A stretch of 64,000 nucleotides of DNA from contig NZ_OU745373.1 in NCBI RefSeq assembly GCF_916618745.1, positions 2,370,501-2,434,500 of the forward strand, in the 5' to 3' direction. The notes below the pieces were generated by a model. The model ran no database searches. It was not told where the DNA came from and worked only from the letters and a program-made list of their open reading frames with translations. Positions 42,650 to 52,056 of this stretch are shown here, piece by piece (within the stretch, counting starts at the first letter, position 1; each line of letters begins with the position of its first letter). The position numbers and the translations under genes are program-made. This DNA comes from Cardiobacterium sp. Marseille-Q4385. Its GTDB lineage: Bacteria; Pseudomonadota; Gammaproteobacteria; Cardiobacteriales; Cardiobacteriaceae.

Positions 42650-44280
42650 TTAACTTAATTCAGGTAAAACGGCTTTAATAGCTTGTAATAGGCTACTGTT
42701 GGGTACTTTCAGCTGTCGCATTAACCAGTTTTCAAAATCAGGTTTACGAGTACTTTTTAATATTAAAGCTGTTTCGTTCAATAAACCTTTATTTTCATAA
42801 ATATATAGTAATCTGTCTATGTCCTGATTATTAATATATCCTTGAATTTCATCTTTCATTTCAGAAATCCATTCATTGATTTTAGAATCTGTTAAAGTTA
42901 GCACTTCTGAAGTAAGTTTATCTTTCATTTCATTGCTATTCTGTGTATTTGATAAATCGATATTTTTTAGATAATTATCAATTCGCCTATGGATTCTCTT
43001 AACAATAAACTTCTCAAACTTATCATCAGATAACTCTTTTTTTATATAGTCAAGTAATCTACCTTTAAATTCTTCTTTTTTATTAATTAAGTCATCACCA
43101 TCAAAACCTTCTATTTTTAATACTTCATTTGCCACAGAGGGAAGGCTAAATATATTTTCAATTTCAGAATATAGTAGTACTTTGATTCCTTCTCCTTCCA
43201 ACTTTTGTATTTGAGAGTTATCACGCGTATCTCTATCTACAATCCCTGCACACTTTATATTTAATATAGGCATACCTTTATTTAATTTTCGTAATGCTGA
43301 AACAGCCTGAATGACATCTTTGCAAGATCCTTTAGGTATAACTGTCCATTCAGGATAACAAAGGCGATAGGTTTCCATATCTAAACTTGTTTTTTCACCC
43401 TCTACAAATAAAATGGGTTTTCTGCTACCTAAAATCAAAGTGATCGTTTGCTCATCAAGCTCGCTATCTGGAATTTCTGAAATATCCCAAGCAGGATCAG
43501 AATAATAATTACGAATCACATATTTTTTCGCGACTCTCGTTGCTGCAAATTCAATATCATGCGTAATCATCAAAAAAGAGCAATCAGGACGTAATTTTTC
43601 AATTTCATCCCATAAATTAGAAATGATTGATTTGTGAATATGCAATTCTGGTTCATCAAAAATTAAAATAGAACCTTCATTAGCAGAAAGTACTTGCCCT
43701 AAAATATAAAAAACAGCACGCTCTCCATCGCTCATTTCTGAAGCAGAATAATCAGCACTTTCAATACCGATAGAAGATACTCTTATATCATCTGACGTTA
43801 TATGTAATTTTTTAAGCGGTAACAATCGTTCCCATACTTCTTGTAAAATGTCTAATTTAGTTTTGCTATTGGTAATTTCTTCACCACGATTGCGTTTTTG
43901 GTGATTTTCAACAGCAAGATTATTTTGTTGAGCAAATAAATATTGGAGAAGATAGTCAAAATCATTAAGCAGGCTAGTAGGGGCTTTACCCTCCCATCTT
44001 CGACTTGCCCTATGATAAATTGATATATCATCCCATGCGTCACCATAAGTTAAATATTTCTTAGCTTTTGATTCGGGGATTTTTTTACATCAGGATTTAA
44101 GTTTAACGCTCTATGCGCCGCAATTCGATGCGCTTTTTCGCCTAACTGTTCTTCTAAATATACAGCAAGCCGAGTTTTGCCTGAACCGTTTGCGCCAATA
44201 ATAATTGCTGTTTTTCCAGTTTTTAGAGTTAATTCTAAATTTGAATTGTCTTTTCTGGGGATATTTACATTACACATCAT
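42650..44280 (-). pseudogene. AAA ATPase-DUF4435 fusion (PARIS-like defence protein), frameshifted
   Basis: Restoring one A in the A7 run (T7 at 44080-44086 on the plus strand) gives a single 543-residue protein: 1631 nt plus one equals 544 codons. The N-terminal ABC-type ATPase has Walker A GANGSGKT (29-36), signature SEMSDGERA (about 182-190), Walker B ILIFDEPELHIHKS (about 205) and H-loop FLMITHD (about 240). The second half matches DUF4435, a TOPRIM-like nuclease domain: PILFVEGEKTSLDMETY (about 291), GSCKDVIQAV, CAGIVDRDTRDN (about 345) and YSEIENIFSLP. The same pair occurs as AriA and AriB in the PARIS anti-phage system. The gene is much more AT-rich than its surroundings and sits between DUS hairpins, so it was acquired. 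The frameshift could be decay, phase variation at a homopolymer, or a sequencing error. Confidence 0.72.
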
Positions 44281-44482
44281 TTTTCCTTTTTTAAATAAGA
44301 TGGAATCTATGATTAGATTTGTTTAAATAGAACAAGCATACAACGGCACATTCACAAGTCAATCCTGTTCCCGATAATCCGCCATCGAAAACCGCACCGC
44401 CTGTTCGGGTTCAAACTGTTCTACATAAATTTTCAAGCTCTTCGCTTTCTCCCGAACCTTTTCCGCAGGAGAGGGGATTGGG

Positions 44483-44540
44483 TGCAGGCTGCTTTGTATT
44501 TTTCAGGTAGCCTCCCAAACGCCTTCTCAGGCTACCTGAA
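44483..44540. repeat. DUS cluster: king3DUS plus an inverted eikDUS pair
   Basis: 44483-44494 TGCAGGCTGCTT (king3DUS, minus); 44502-44513 TTCAGGTAGCCT and 44529-44540 AGGCTACCTGAA (eikDUS pair in inverted orientation with a 15-base gap). The pair sits 8 bases past the stop of the Uup fragment and was probably its terminator. Apart from this, 44281-44547 has no supportable gene. Confidence 0.85.
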
Positions 44541-44547
44541 ACCTAAA

Positions 44548-45647
44548 TCACCCCCCGTTCTGCTTCGCTTCCAGCATTTCCCACCGCTCCAATTTCTCCA
44601 GCAGCAGCGTTTCGATTTTTTCCGCACGCGCTTGCAGGCTGCCGGCTTTTTCGTAGTCTTTGAAGATTTCGGGGTCGGAAAGCTGGGCGTTCAAATCGGC
44701 CTGTTCGGCTTCCAGCGCGGCGATTTCGTCGGGCAGGGCGTCGAGTTCGCGCTGTTCTTAGTACGACAGCTTGGCCGTGCGGTTGGGCTTGGGTTTGTCT
44801 TTTTCAGACGGCCTTCGCCTTCAAATACAATGCTCTGCGTAATCACGTTGTCCAAAAACATACGGTCGTGGCTGACGAGGAACACGGTGCCGGCGTAGTC
44901 GCGCAACAGCTCTTCCAGCAATTCCTGCGTGTCGATGTCCAAATCGTTGGTCGGCTCGTCCAGCACCAAAATGTTGGCGAGGCGGGTGAATAGTTTGGCC
45001 AGCAGCAGGCGGTTGCGTTCGCCGCCGGAAAGCGACGACACGGGCGACTGGGCGCGGGCGGGGTGGAACAGGAAGTCTTCCAGATAGCCCATCACGTGCC
45101 GCTTTTTGCCGCCGATTTCCACATAATCGTTACCCTGGCCGAGCGTGTAAAACACGGTGTCGTTTTCGTTCAGCGCGCTGCGGAATTGGTCGAAATACGC
45201 CACTTCCTGCTTGCTGCCGAGGCGGATTTTGCCGCCGGTGGGCGCGAGTTCGCCCAAAATCAGCTTCAAAAACGTGGTTTTGCCGATGCCGTTCGCGCCA
45301 ATCAGGCCGATTTTGTCGCCGCGCTGAATCACAGCGGAAAAATCGTTCATAATCAGTTTGTTGCCGTACGCAAACGAGGCGTGTTCCAACTCGGCGACGA
45401 TTTTGCCGCTTTTCTCGCCCGAATCGAGCTTGAACGACACCTGCCCCTGCCGTTCGCGCCGCTCCCCGTCCAGGAGGGCGGTCACCCAGCCCAGTTGATA
45501 AGCGAGGTGTTCCGAGGGCGTCTTGCCGCTGTCCGTCGCGCGGGTGTGCCTGGCTGCTTCGGGGATGTCGGCAAATTCGGCGAGGTATTTGTCCAGCGCC
45601 GTCTGTATCGCGGCGGTCAGTTCCGCTTTGCTCTGGTAGTGCTTCAT
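44548..45647 (-). pseudogene. Chimeric ClbS/DfsB - Uup (ABC-F) fusion pseudogene
   Basis: From ATG 45647 the first about 62 residues (KHYQSKAELTAAIQTALDKY ... YQLGWVTALLDGE) are the start of a ClbS/DfsB four-helix protein. At about 45461 the frame passes without a break into the C-terminal half of a Uup-type ABC-F ATPase: VSFKLDSGEKSGKIVAELEH, Walker A GANGIGKTT, VSSLSGGERNRLLLAKL, ILVLDEPTNDLDID. After FEGEGRLK, over an AG-DUS at 44803-44814, the linker is deleted and the frame is lost. The rest (KPKPNRTAKLSY, a TAA, EQRELDALPDEIAALE ... LERWEMLEAKQNGG) continues in another frame to a stop at 44548. Neither parent protein is intact. The Uup part closely resembles Neisserial Uup. Confidence 0.8.
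44803..44814 (-). repeat. AG-DUS at the deletion point in the Uup fragment
   Basis: TTCAGACGGCCT, reverse complement of AGGCCGTCTGAA. It coincides with the place where the Uup reading frame jumps. Confidence 0.75.
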
Positions 45648-46597
45648 TCATTCACCACCACGACTTTGCCGAAGCTGCCCGCGCTTTGCAGGAAGCGGTG
45701 CGCGTCGGGCACCTGTTCGAGGGTGTAGCGGCGTTCGATGGGAACGGGCACGTTGTGCGCGTCAATGTCGCGGAACAGTGCCGCCATCCGTTCGCCCGAC
45801 ACCAAGGCGGAATGGAAGGTGGTGAGATAGCTGTTGTGCTTGAGTTCGACGATGGGGTCGAAGTCGTTGAGGTACCACTGGTTGCCGAGTTGCCCCGTTT
45901 GGCAGACGATGCCGCCTTCGTTGATATGCGCCAGGCTGTCGCGCAGGGTGGCGGGGCCGACCAGTTCAAGGATTTTGTCGTAGCGCTCATCGGTTTGCAG
46001 CACGCCGTTGCTGTCAGCGATGACGGCATCGAAGCCCACCGCCCGAAGGCGTTCCGCTTTCTCCAATTTGCGGCAGGCGCCGTGCAGGGTGATGTGCGGC
46101 AGGCGTGCTTTCAGCAGCAGGGCAAAGGCAACGCCAACACCGCTGGCCGCCGCCCGTACCAGCACGCGGTCATCTGGCGCAATGCGCAGTTGTTGCAGTG
46201 AGCCAAAGGCGGTGTAGTAGGTTTCGGGGATGGCGGCGAGGGTCGCCCAGTTGCGGTCGCTTTCGATGGGGTAAATCTGTGCGTTCGGCAGCAGGACGTA
46301 TTCGGCATAGCTGCCGTCGAACGCCCGCCCCATCTCGCCCATGATGGAGACAACTTTCTGTCCCGCCCGCAGGGCGGGTGTGCTGCTTTCTGCAACTTCG
46401 CCAACGCACTCGATGCCGAGGATGCGCGGGAACTGCACGCTGGGGCTTTTCCCTTCGCGGGTGAAGATTTCGGAATGGTTGATGCCGAAGCCTTTGACTT
46501 TGACCAGCGACCAGCCTTCTTTAACCTGCGGCGTCGGCACGTCTTGGTAAATCAACTTGTCCGGGCCGCCGGGCTCGTAGATAACGATGGCTTTCAT
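45644..46597 (-). CDS. Zinc-type MDR oxidoreductase (quinone reductase-like)
   Basis: A 317-residue medium-chain dehydrogenase/reductase. The start KAIVIYEPGGPDKLIYQDVPTPQVKEG and INHSEIFTREGKSPSVQFPRILGIECVGEV give the catalytic domain; the nucleotide-binding loop is AAASGVGVAFALLLKA (a variant of the usual GAAGGVG). There are no structural zinc cysteines, as in quinone reductases. It probably reduces quinones or enones with NADPH. It begins two bases after the stop of the permease/binding-protein gene and its stop overlaps the ATG of the chimeric pseudogene, so the original gene order was an operon. Confidence 0.87.
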   Translation of the reverse strand: MKAIVIYEPGGPDKLIYQDVPTPQVKEGWSLVKVKGFGINHSEIFTREGKSPSVQFPRILGIECVGEVAESSTPALRAGQKVVSIMGEMGRAFDGSYAEYVLLPNAQIYPIESDRNWATLAAIPETYYTAFGSLQQLRIAPDDRVLVRAAASGVGVAFALLLKARLPHITLHGACRKLEKAERLRAVGFDAVIADSNGVLQTDERYDKILELVGPATLRDSLAHINEGGIVCQTGQLGNQWYLNDFDPIVELKHNSYLTTFHSALVSGERMAALFRDIDAHNVPVPIERRYTLEQVPDAHRFLQSAGSFGKVVVVNE

Positions 46598-46598
46598 G

Positions 46599-48113
46599 CT
46601 ATTTCCCCTGTGTTAACCAGCCTTTTTGCTGCAAATACTCTTTGGCGACCGCTGCCGCGCTTTCGCCCTGCGCCTTGACGCGGTAGTTCAGTTCGCTCAT
46701 TTCTTCCGCGCTGATCTGCCCGGCCAGCACGTTCAGCGCCTGCACGATGCCAGGGTGCGCTTCGGCGAAGGCCGCCTTCATCAGCGGCGCGCCCTGGTAG
46801 TGGGGGAAGAGGGCGATGTCGTCCTGCAACACGGTGAGGTGGTATTGGCGCAGCTCGCTGTCGGTAGAGAAGGCTTCGAGCAGGTCGATTTGGCCGCTGT
46901 CCAGCGCGGTGTAGCGTAGCGCCGGTTCAAGGCTGACGACGTGGGCGAAGCGGATGCCATGCCGCTGCAAGCCGAGGTAGCCGTCCTGCCGGTTCATGAA
47001 TTCCAGGGTAAAGCCAGCGCGGACGCTGTTTTGCACGCGCGCCAGATCAGATATGCGTTGTAAGCGGTGCGCGGCGGCGTAGGTTTGCGGCACGGCGAGG
47101 GCGTAGGTGTTTTCGTAAGCCATCGGCGGCAGCAGGCGCAGGCCGAATTGTTCATTGAGCAGGCGCGCGCCCAGTTGATAGGTCTCGTCCTGGCTTAATG
47201 CACGGCTGTTTTCGCTGGGCGGCATCTGCACCAGTGTTTCCAGCACCGTGCCGGTAAATTCGGGGTAAATGTCGATGTCGCCGCTTTTCAGGGCGTTGAA
47301 GAGGAAGGCCGTCTTGCCGAAATTGGGCTTGACCTCAACGCGCAGCTGCGGATCGTGCTGCTCAATCAAGAGCTTGTACATATGAATCAGCAGCTCAGGC
47401 TCGCTGCCCATTTTGCCCGCGACCACTACCGTCTGCCGCGTTGGCGCGGCGGCGAATTGCGCCAGCCCGACCGCGCCCAGCCCCAAGAGCAGCGCGCCCA
47501 GCAATGCCGCCTTGTGGCGGGATGCTTGCAGCCAAGCGAAGAACGCGCTCATCAGCACCGCCAGCACAGCGGCCAGCGCCGCGCCGGTAAAGGTCAGCAC
47601 CATGTCGTTGCGGTCGATGCCAAGCAGAATCAGGTTGCCCAGGCCGCCTGCGCCAATCAGCGCTGCCAGCGTCGCCGTGCCAATGACCAGCACGGCAGCG
47701 GTGCGGATGCCGGAAATAATCGCCGGCAACGCCATCGGCAGCTCAATCCGCGCCAGCGCCTGCGCGCGAGATAGGCCGAAGGCGGTGTGCGCTTCCTTGA
47801 TGGCAGGGTCAATCTGGCGCAGGCCCAGCAGGGTGTTCTGGAAAATCGGCAACAGGGCGTAAAGCGTGAGCGCAATCAAGACCGGCGGCGAGCCGATGCC
47901 GACCAGCGGAATCAACAACCCCAGCAGGGCCAGCGACGGAATCGTCTGCAACACGCCGGTGCCCTGCAACACCAGCTCGGCCGGGCGGCGCTTCTCGGCC
48001 AGCCACACGGCAAGCGGCACGGCAATGACAATCGCCGCCGCCAGCGACAGCGCCGACAGCCACAGGTGTTCCAGCACCGCCTGCCACAGATAAGCAAAAG
48101 AAAGAGAGTCCAT
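46599..48113 (-). CDS. Osmoprotectant ABC transporter, fused permease and substrate-binding protein
   Basis: A 504-residue membrane protein. Residues 1-about 210 are a BPD-type permease with about six membrane helices and the EAA-loop GLRQIDPAIKEAHTAFGLSRAQALARIELPMALPAIISGIRTA. After one more helix (ALLGALLLGLGAVGLAQFAAA) the OpuAC-type binding domain follows on the periplasmic side: VVVAGKMGSEPELLIHMYKLLIE, GDIDIYPEFTGTVLETL, and a conserved ELNYRVKAQGESAAAVAKEYLQQKGWL end. Such fusions import choline, glycine betaine or related compatible solutes. ATG 48113 (GGGGGCAGG upstream) is preferred over 48143. The ATPase is probably the gene at 38.5 kb. Confidence 0.87.
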   Translation of the reverse strand: MDSLSFAYLWQAVLEHLWLSALSLAAAIVIAVPLAVWLAEKRRPAELVLQGTGVLQTIPSLALLGLLIPLVGIGSPPVLIALTLYALLPIFQNTLLGLRQIDPAIKEAHTAFGLSRAQALARIELPMALPAIISGIRTAAVLVIGTATLAALIGAGGLGNLILLGIDRNDMVLTFTGAALAAVLAVLMSAFFAWLQASRHKAALLGALLLGLGAVGLAQFAAAPTRQTVVVAGKMGSEPELLIHMYKLLIEQHDPQLRVEVKPNFGKTAFLFNALKSGDIDIYPEFTGTVLETLVQMPPSENSRALSQDETYQLGARLLNEQFGLRLLPPMAYENTYALAVPQTYAAAHRLQRISDLARVQNSVRAGFTLEFMNRQDGYLGLQRHGIRFAHVVSLEPALRYTALDSGQIDLLEAFSTDSELRQYHLTVLQDDIALFPHYQGAPLMKAAFAEAHPGIVQALNVLAGQISAEEMSELNYRVKAQGESAAAVAKEYLQQKGWLTQGK

Positions 48114-48305
48114 CGGCCTGCCCCCGTGAGAAGAAAAGGGCATCGTACCGTGCCGCCCGGCGCTTGATAATCCCCGCTAGCGGGAAAACAGTTTGCAGTG
48201 GAGCTTCATCATGGCAATCGGCAAATCCGTCATGTATTTACTGCTGGTGCGCCAAGCGGGATAGATGCTGGGCTCTTGGGCGGCCGTCAAGCGGGATGAA
48301 ACCTA

Positions 48306-48607
48306 AGTTTTGTCGCCGCGTAGTTTGTCTAACCCTCTCCCCAACCCCTCTCCCACGGGGCGAGGGGCTTGTTGGTGCGGCTTTTTGGTTTTTGGACACA
48401 CGTCAAGTGGGATGAATGCTGAGCTCGTGGTAAGTCGCCAAGCGGGATAAAGCTAGGGTTTTGTTGCTGCGCAGTTTGTCTAACCCTCTCCCCAACCCCT
48501 CTCCCTCGGGGCGAGGGGCTTGTTGGTGCGGCTTTTTGGTTTTTGGACACACGTCAAGCGGGATGAATGCCGAGCTCGTGGTAAGTCGCCAAGCGGGATA
48601 AAGCCGG
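48306..48607. repeat. Two tandem copies of a 151-bp intergenic unit
   Basis: The stretch starting near 48306 repeats from 48457 with few changes; both contain TAACCCTCTCCCCAACCCC, a CGGGGCGAGGGGCTTG block and GAGCTCGTGGTAAGTCGCC. The period is 151 bp (TAACCC at 48330 and 48481). No reading frame is shared. Together with 48114-48305 and 48608-48674 it fills a 560-base gap with no gene. Confidence 0.85.
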
Positions 48608-48674
48608 ATTTATAGCGGCGGATTAGTCCACCCGATGGGCCGAGGCCCACCGGGCGTGAGGGGTGACGTCCCGT

Positions 48675-49709
48675 TTATTTTTCGACGACGATGTTGGGGA
48701 AGGTCTGCGCGGCGCTTTCTCTTGCGGCGAGTTGCGCCATGGTACGCAGGGCGATGCGGCGGTAGCGGCGGGCGATGTCGCTATCCGGTTCGGCGGCGGT
48801 GGTCGGGTTGCCGTTATCGGTTTCTTCGCGGATGCGGATGTCGAGCGGCACGTCACCGAGGTAGGGCATGTGATGGCTGACGGCGAGCAGTTTGCCGCCG
48901 TCTTTGCCGAAGATGTGCGCTTCATGGCCGCAGTTCGGGCAGATGTACACGCTCATGTTTTCGACGAGACCAAGGATGGGGATGTTCACTTTGTCGAACA
49001 TGGTTTTGGCTTTTTTGGCGTCGAGCAGGGCGATGTCCTGCGGGGTGGTGATGATGACGGCACCCGCGACCGGGATTTGCTGGGCGAGGGTAAGCTGGGT
49101 GTCGCCGGTGCCGGGCGGCAGGTCGATGATGAGGTAGTCGAGGTTGTGCCAGCGGGTTTCGCGGTAGAGTTGCAGCAGGGTCTGGTTGATCATCGGGCCG
49201 CGCCAGATCATGGCGGTGTCTTCGTCCACGAGGTCGCCGATGGAGAGGGTCTGGATGCCGTGGCGGTTGACGGGCTGCATGGTTTTGCCGTCTTCGCTGG
49301 TCGGGCGGGTCGCGCCGCCGAGCATTCGCGCCTGGCTGGGGCCGTAGATGTCGGCATCCAGCAGGCCGGTGCGCGCACCAATTTGGTGCAGGGCGATGGC
49401 GAGGTTGACGGAGAGGGTGGATTTGCCGACGCCGCCTTTGCCGGAGGCGACGGCGATGATGTTTTTGATTTGCGGGTGGGCTTTGATGCCGCTTGCGTGA
49501 GCGCGTACGCGGTAATCGAAGCGGATACGGGCGGTGTCGATGCCGAGCGCGGCTAGTGCGTCGCGCCAGCGGGGTTCTTCTTGTTGCGCGGGAAAGCCGG
49601 GGGCGAGGGTGAGGCTGCCGTCGTCGTTCGTCTGGATGGCCCCGGCAGCGGCGAAGGGAGCGAGGTCGAGTTCGGGATCGTGGTAGTTTTTGATGAGGTC
49701 GGTATTCAT
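48675..49709 (-). CDS. mrp: Mrp/ApbC-type iron-sulfur cluster carrier ATPase
   Basis: A 344-residue P-loop protein that carries Fe-S clusters to target apoproteins. The deviant Walker A is SGKGGVGKST (89-98). DADIYGPSQARMLG, DLPPGTGDTQLTL and the cluster-binding CPNC in VYICPNCGHEAHIFG complete the signature. The N-terminal about 80 residues form the usual small MIP18/DUF59-like domain, though its sequence is diverged. ATG 49709 overlaps the aroE stop (ATGA), so translation is coupled; an in-frame ATG at 49721 is less likely. Confidence 0.95.
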   Translation of the reverse strand: MNTDLIKNYHDPELDLAPFAAAGAIQTNDDGSLTLAPGFPAQQEEPRWRDALAALGIDTARIRFDYRVRAHASGIKAHPQIKNIIAVASGKGGVGKSTLSVNLAIALHQIGARTGLLDADIYGPSQARMLGGATRPTSEDGKTMQPVNRHGIQTLSIGDLVDEDTAMIWRGPMINQTLLQLYRETRWHNLDYLIIDLPPGTGDTQLTLAQQIPVAGAVIITTPQDIALLDAKKAKTMFDKVNIPILGLVENMSVYICPNCGHEAHIFGKDGGKLLAVSHHMPYLGDVPLDIRIREETDNGNPTTAAEPDSDIARRYRRIALRTMAQLAARESAAQTFPNIVVEK

Positions 49710-50503
49710 GTGGGGAACCATTGTTGGAAGGAGAGCCAGGCTTGTGCTTGCAGCATGGTGCTGCCGTCGTGGGCGGTGAGGTGGCGTTTGCGCGCCCAGT
49801 CGAGGAAGGGGGTGTCGCGGCCGTAGGTCATGTCGTAGGCGCGGGTCTGCGGGTGTGCGATGTTGTCCGGCAGGGTGAAGGCGGTGTTGTTGAACGCCGC
49901 CGAGGTGGCGTTGATGATGAGGTCGTAAGCGGGAGCGGCAGCGAGGTCTTCGAGGCTGCCCGCTGTGAGCGGCACGGTGGTGTGCGGTTGTTGTGCGGCG
50001 ATGATAGCAGCAGCTTTGGCGGCGGTGCGGTTGGCGATGTGCAGGCTGGCCGGGCGGGCGGCGCAGAGGGGGGCGATGACGCCGCGCGCTGCGCCACCTG
50101 CGCCGAGGATGAGGATGTGTTTGCCGGCGAGCGGGTAGGCGTGCTTGTGTTCGAGGGCGTGGCGCAAGCCGCGGCCGTCGGTGTTGTCGCCGCAGAGTTT
50201 GCCGTTTTCTTGCCACAGGGTGTTGACGGCTTCGGCGAGGCGCGCGTCGGCGCTGGTTTGTTCGCAGAGGCGGTAGGCGGTTTCTTTGTAGGGCAGGGTG
50301 ATGTTGAGGCCGCGCCCGCCGTCGGCAAAGAATTGGGCAACGATGGCGGCAAAGTTTTCTGCTTCGGCAAGGATGCGGTCGTATTGCAGGTTGATGCCGC
50401 GCGCCTGCGCGAAGGCGGCGTGGATGTCCGGCGAGCGGGAATGGGCGATGGGGTTGCCGATTACGGCGCAGCGGTAGGCTGTGGTTGGGGGGGTGTCGGT
50501 CAT
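49706..50503 (-). CDS. aroE: Shikimate dehydrogenase
   Basis: A 265-residue NADP-dependent enzyme that reduces 3-dehydroshikimate to shikimate in the chorismate pathway. Substrate-binding residues are in NPIAHSRSPDIHAAF and the catalytic Lys in NITLPYKETAYRL; GDNTDGRGL supplies the conserved Asp. The cofactor loop is LILGAGGAARGVI, followed by HIANRTAAKA. Length is normal. The ATG overlaps the stop of the upstream acetyltransferase gene by four bases (ATGA) and its own stop overlaps mrp, so the three are one operon. Confidence 0.96.
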   Translation of the reverse strand: MTDTPPTTAYRCAVIGNPIAHSRSPDIHAAFAQARGINLQYDRILAEAENFAAIVAQFFADGGRGLNITLPYKETAYRLCEQTSADARLAEAVNTLWQENGKLCGDNTDGRGLRHALEHKHAYPLAGKHILILGAGGAARGVIAPLCAARPASLHIANRTAAKAAAIIAAQQPHTTVPLTAGSLEDLAAAPAYDLIINATSAAFNNTAFTLPDNIAHPQTRAYDMTYGRDTPFLDWARKRHLTAHDGSTMLQAQAWLSFQQWFPT

Positions 50504-50988
50504 TTCAGCGGTGCGGTTTTTGCGATTTCGATGTCGAAAGTCAAGATGTTTTCGGGGTTGCTTGACTGGCGGTATAGCGCTACGGCGGCGTGATCTTCGG
50601 GATGCGCCTGCACGATGATGCTATAAGCACCCATGTTTTGGGCAATGCTTTTGATGTTTTCTATCAACTGGCTGGCGATGCCACGGCGACGCCATTTTTC
50701 ATGTACGGCAAGGTCATAGATGTAGATTTCCTGGCGCGCCTGTTCGTATTTGCGCCACACGTAGGCCGTCAAGCCGCCAATGGTCGTTTTCCCAGCGCTG
50801 GCCGCGAGGGCAATGAAGGTGTCATTGGCGAGCAGTGCGCGCAAATAGGTGTCATCCGGCTGTGCGGCGCAGTAGGTCGGGATGTCTTCAAATACGTGGC
50901 CGAAGAGATGCAGCATGTCACGCATGGCAGCGATGTCTTCACCGCGCAGCCGGCGGATTTTTATTTGAGCGGGTGCTTGTGCTTCCAT
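50500..50988 (-). CDS. AAC(3)-I-like GNAT acetyltransferase
   Basis: A 162-residue GNAT protein unusually close to the aminoglycoside 3-N-acetyltransferase I family. Shared blocks in order are LFGHVFEDIPTYCAAQPD, YLRALLANDTFIALAA, AYVWRKYEQARQEIYIYDLAV, RRRGIASQLIENIK, GAYSIIVQAHPEDHAAVALY and the ending NILTFDIE. The acetyl-CoA loop is RRRGIA. Members acetylate gentamicin-type drugs at N3, but chromosomal relatives may have other substrates, so resistance is inference. It is the first gene of an operon with aroE and mrp, 63 bases after hemB, which argues against a recent cassette origin. Confidence 0.82.
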   Translation of the reverse strand: MEAQAPAQIKIRRLRGEDIAAMRDMLHLFGHVFEDIPTYCAAQPDDTYLRALLANDTFIALAASAGKTTIGGLTAYVWRKYEQARQEIYIYDLAVHEKWRRRGIASQLIENIKSIAQNMGAYSIIVQAHPEDHAAVALYRQSSNPENILTFDIEIAKTAPLK

Positions 50989-51051
50989 GGATGATGGGAT
51001 GTTGGTCTCGTTATCTGGATAAACGCTTGATGGCGGCGATGTTTTTTAGCG

Positions 51052-52056
<1,005 letters not shown>

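Noticed and set aside
43852..44046. A 64-codon minus-strand frame inside the AAA/DUF4435 gene
   Set aside because: It is the shifted frame of the same gene; restoring one base in the A7 run explains the whole region as one protein.
44359..44475. A coherent-looking minus-strand tail (KSLKIYVEQFEPEQAVRF ... stop) near the DUS cluster
   Set aside because: It overlaps the common intergenic CCCTCTCCTGCGG-type sequence next to the king3DUS, has no start and no family match, so it is too weak to call a gene remnant.
48306..48607. Direct repeats as a possible second CRISPR array
   Set aside because: Only two units of 151 bp with no separate spacers; it is a plain tandem duplication.
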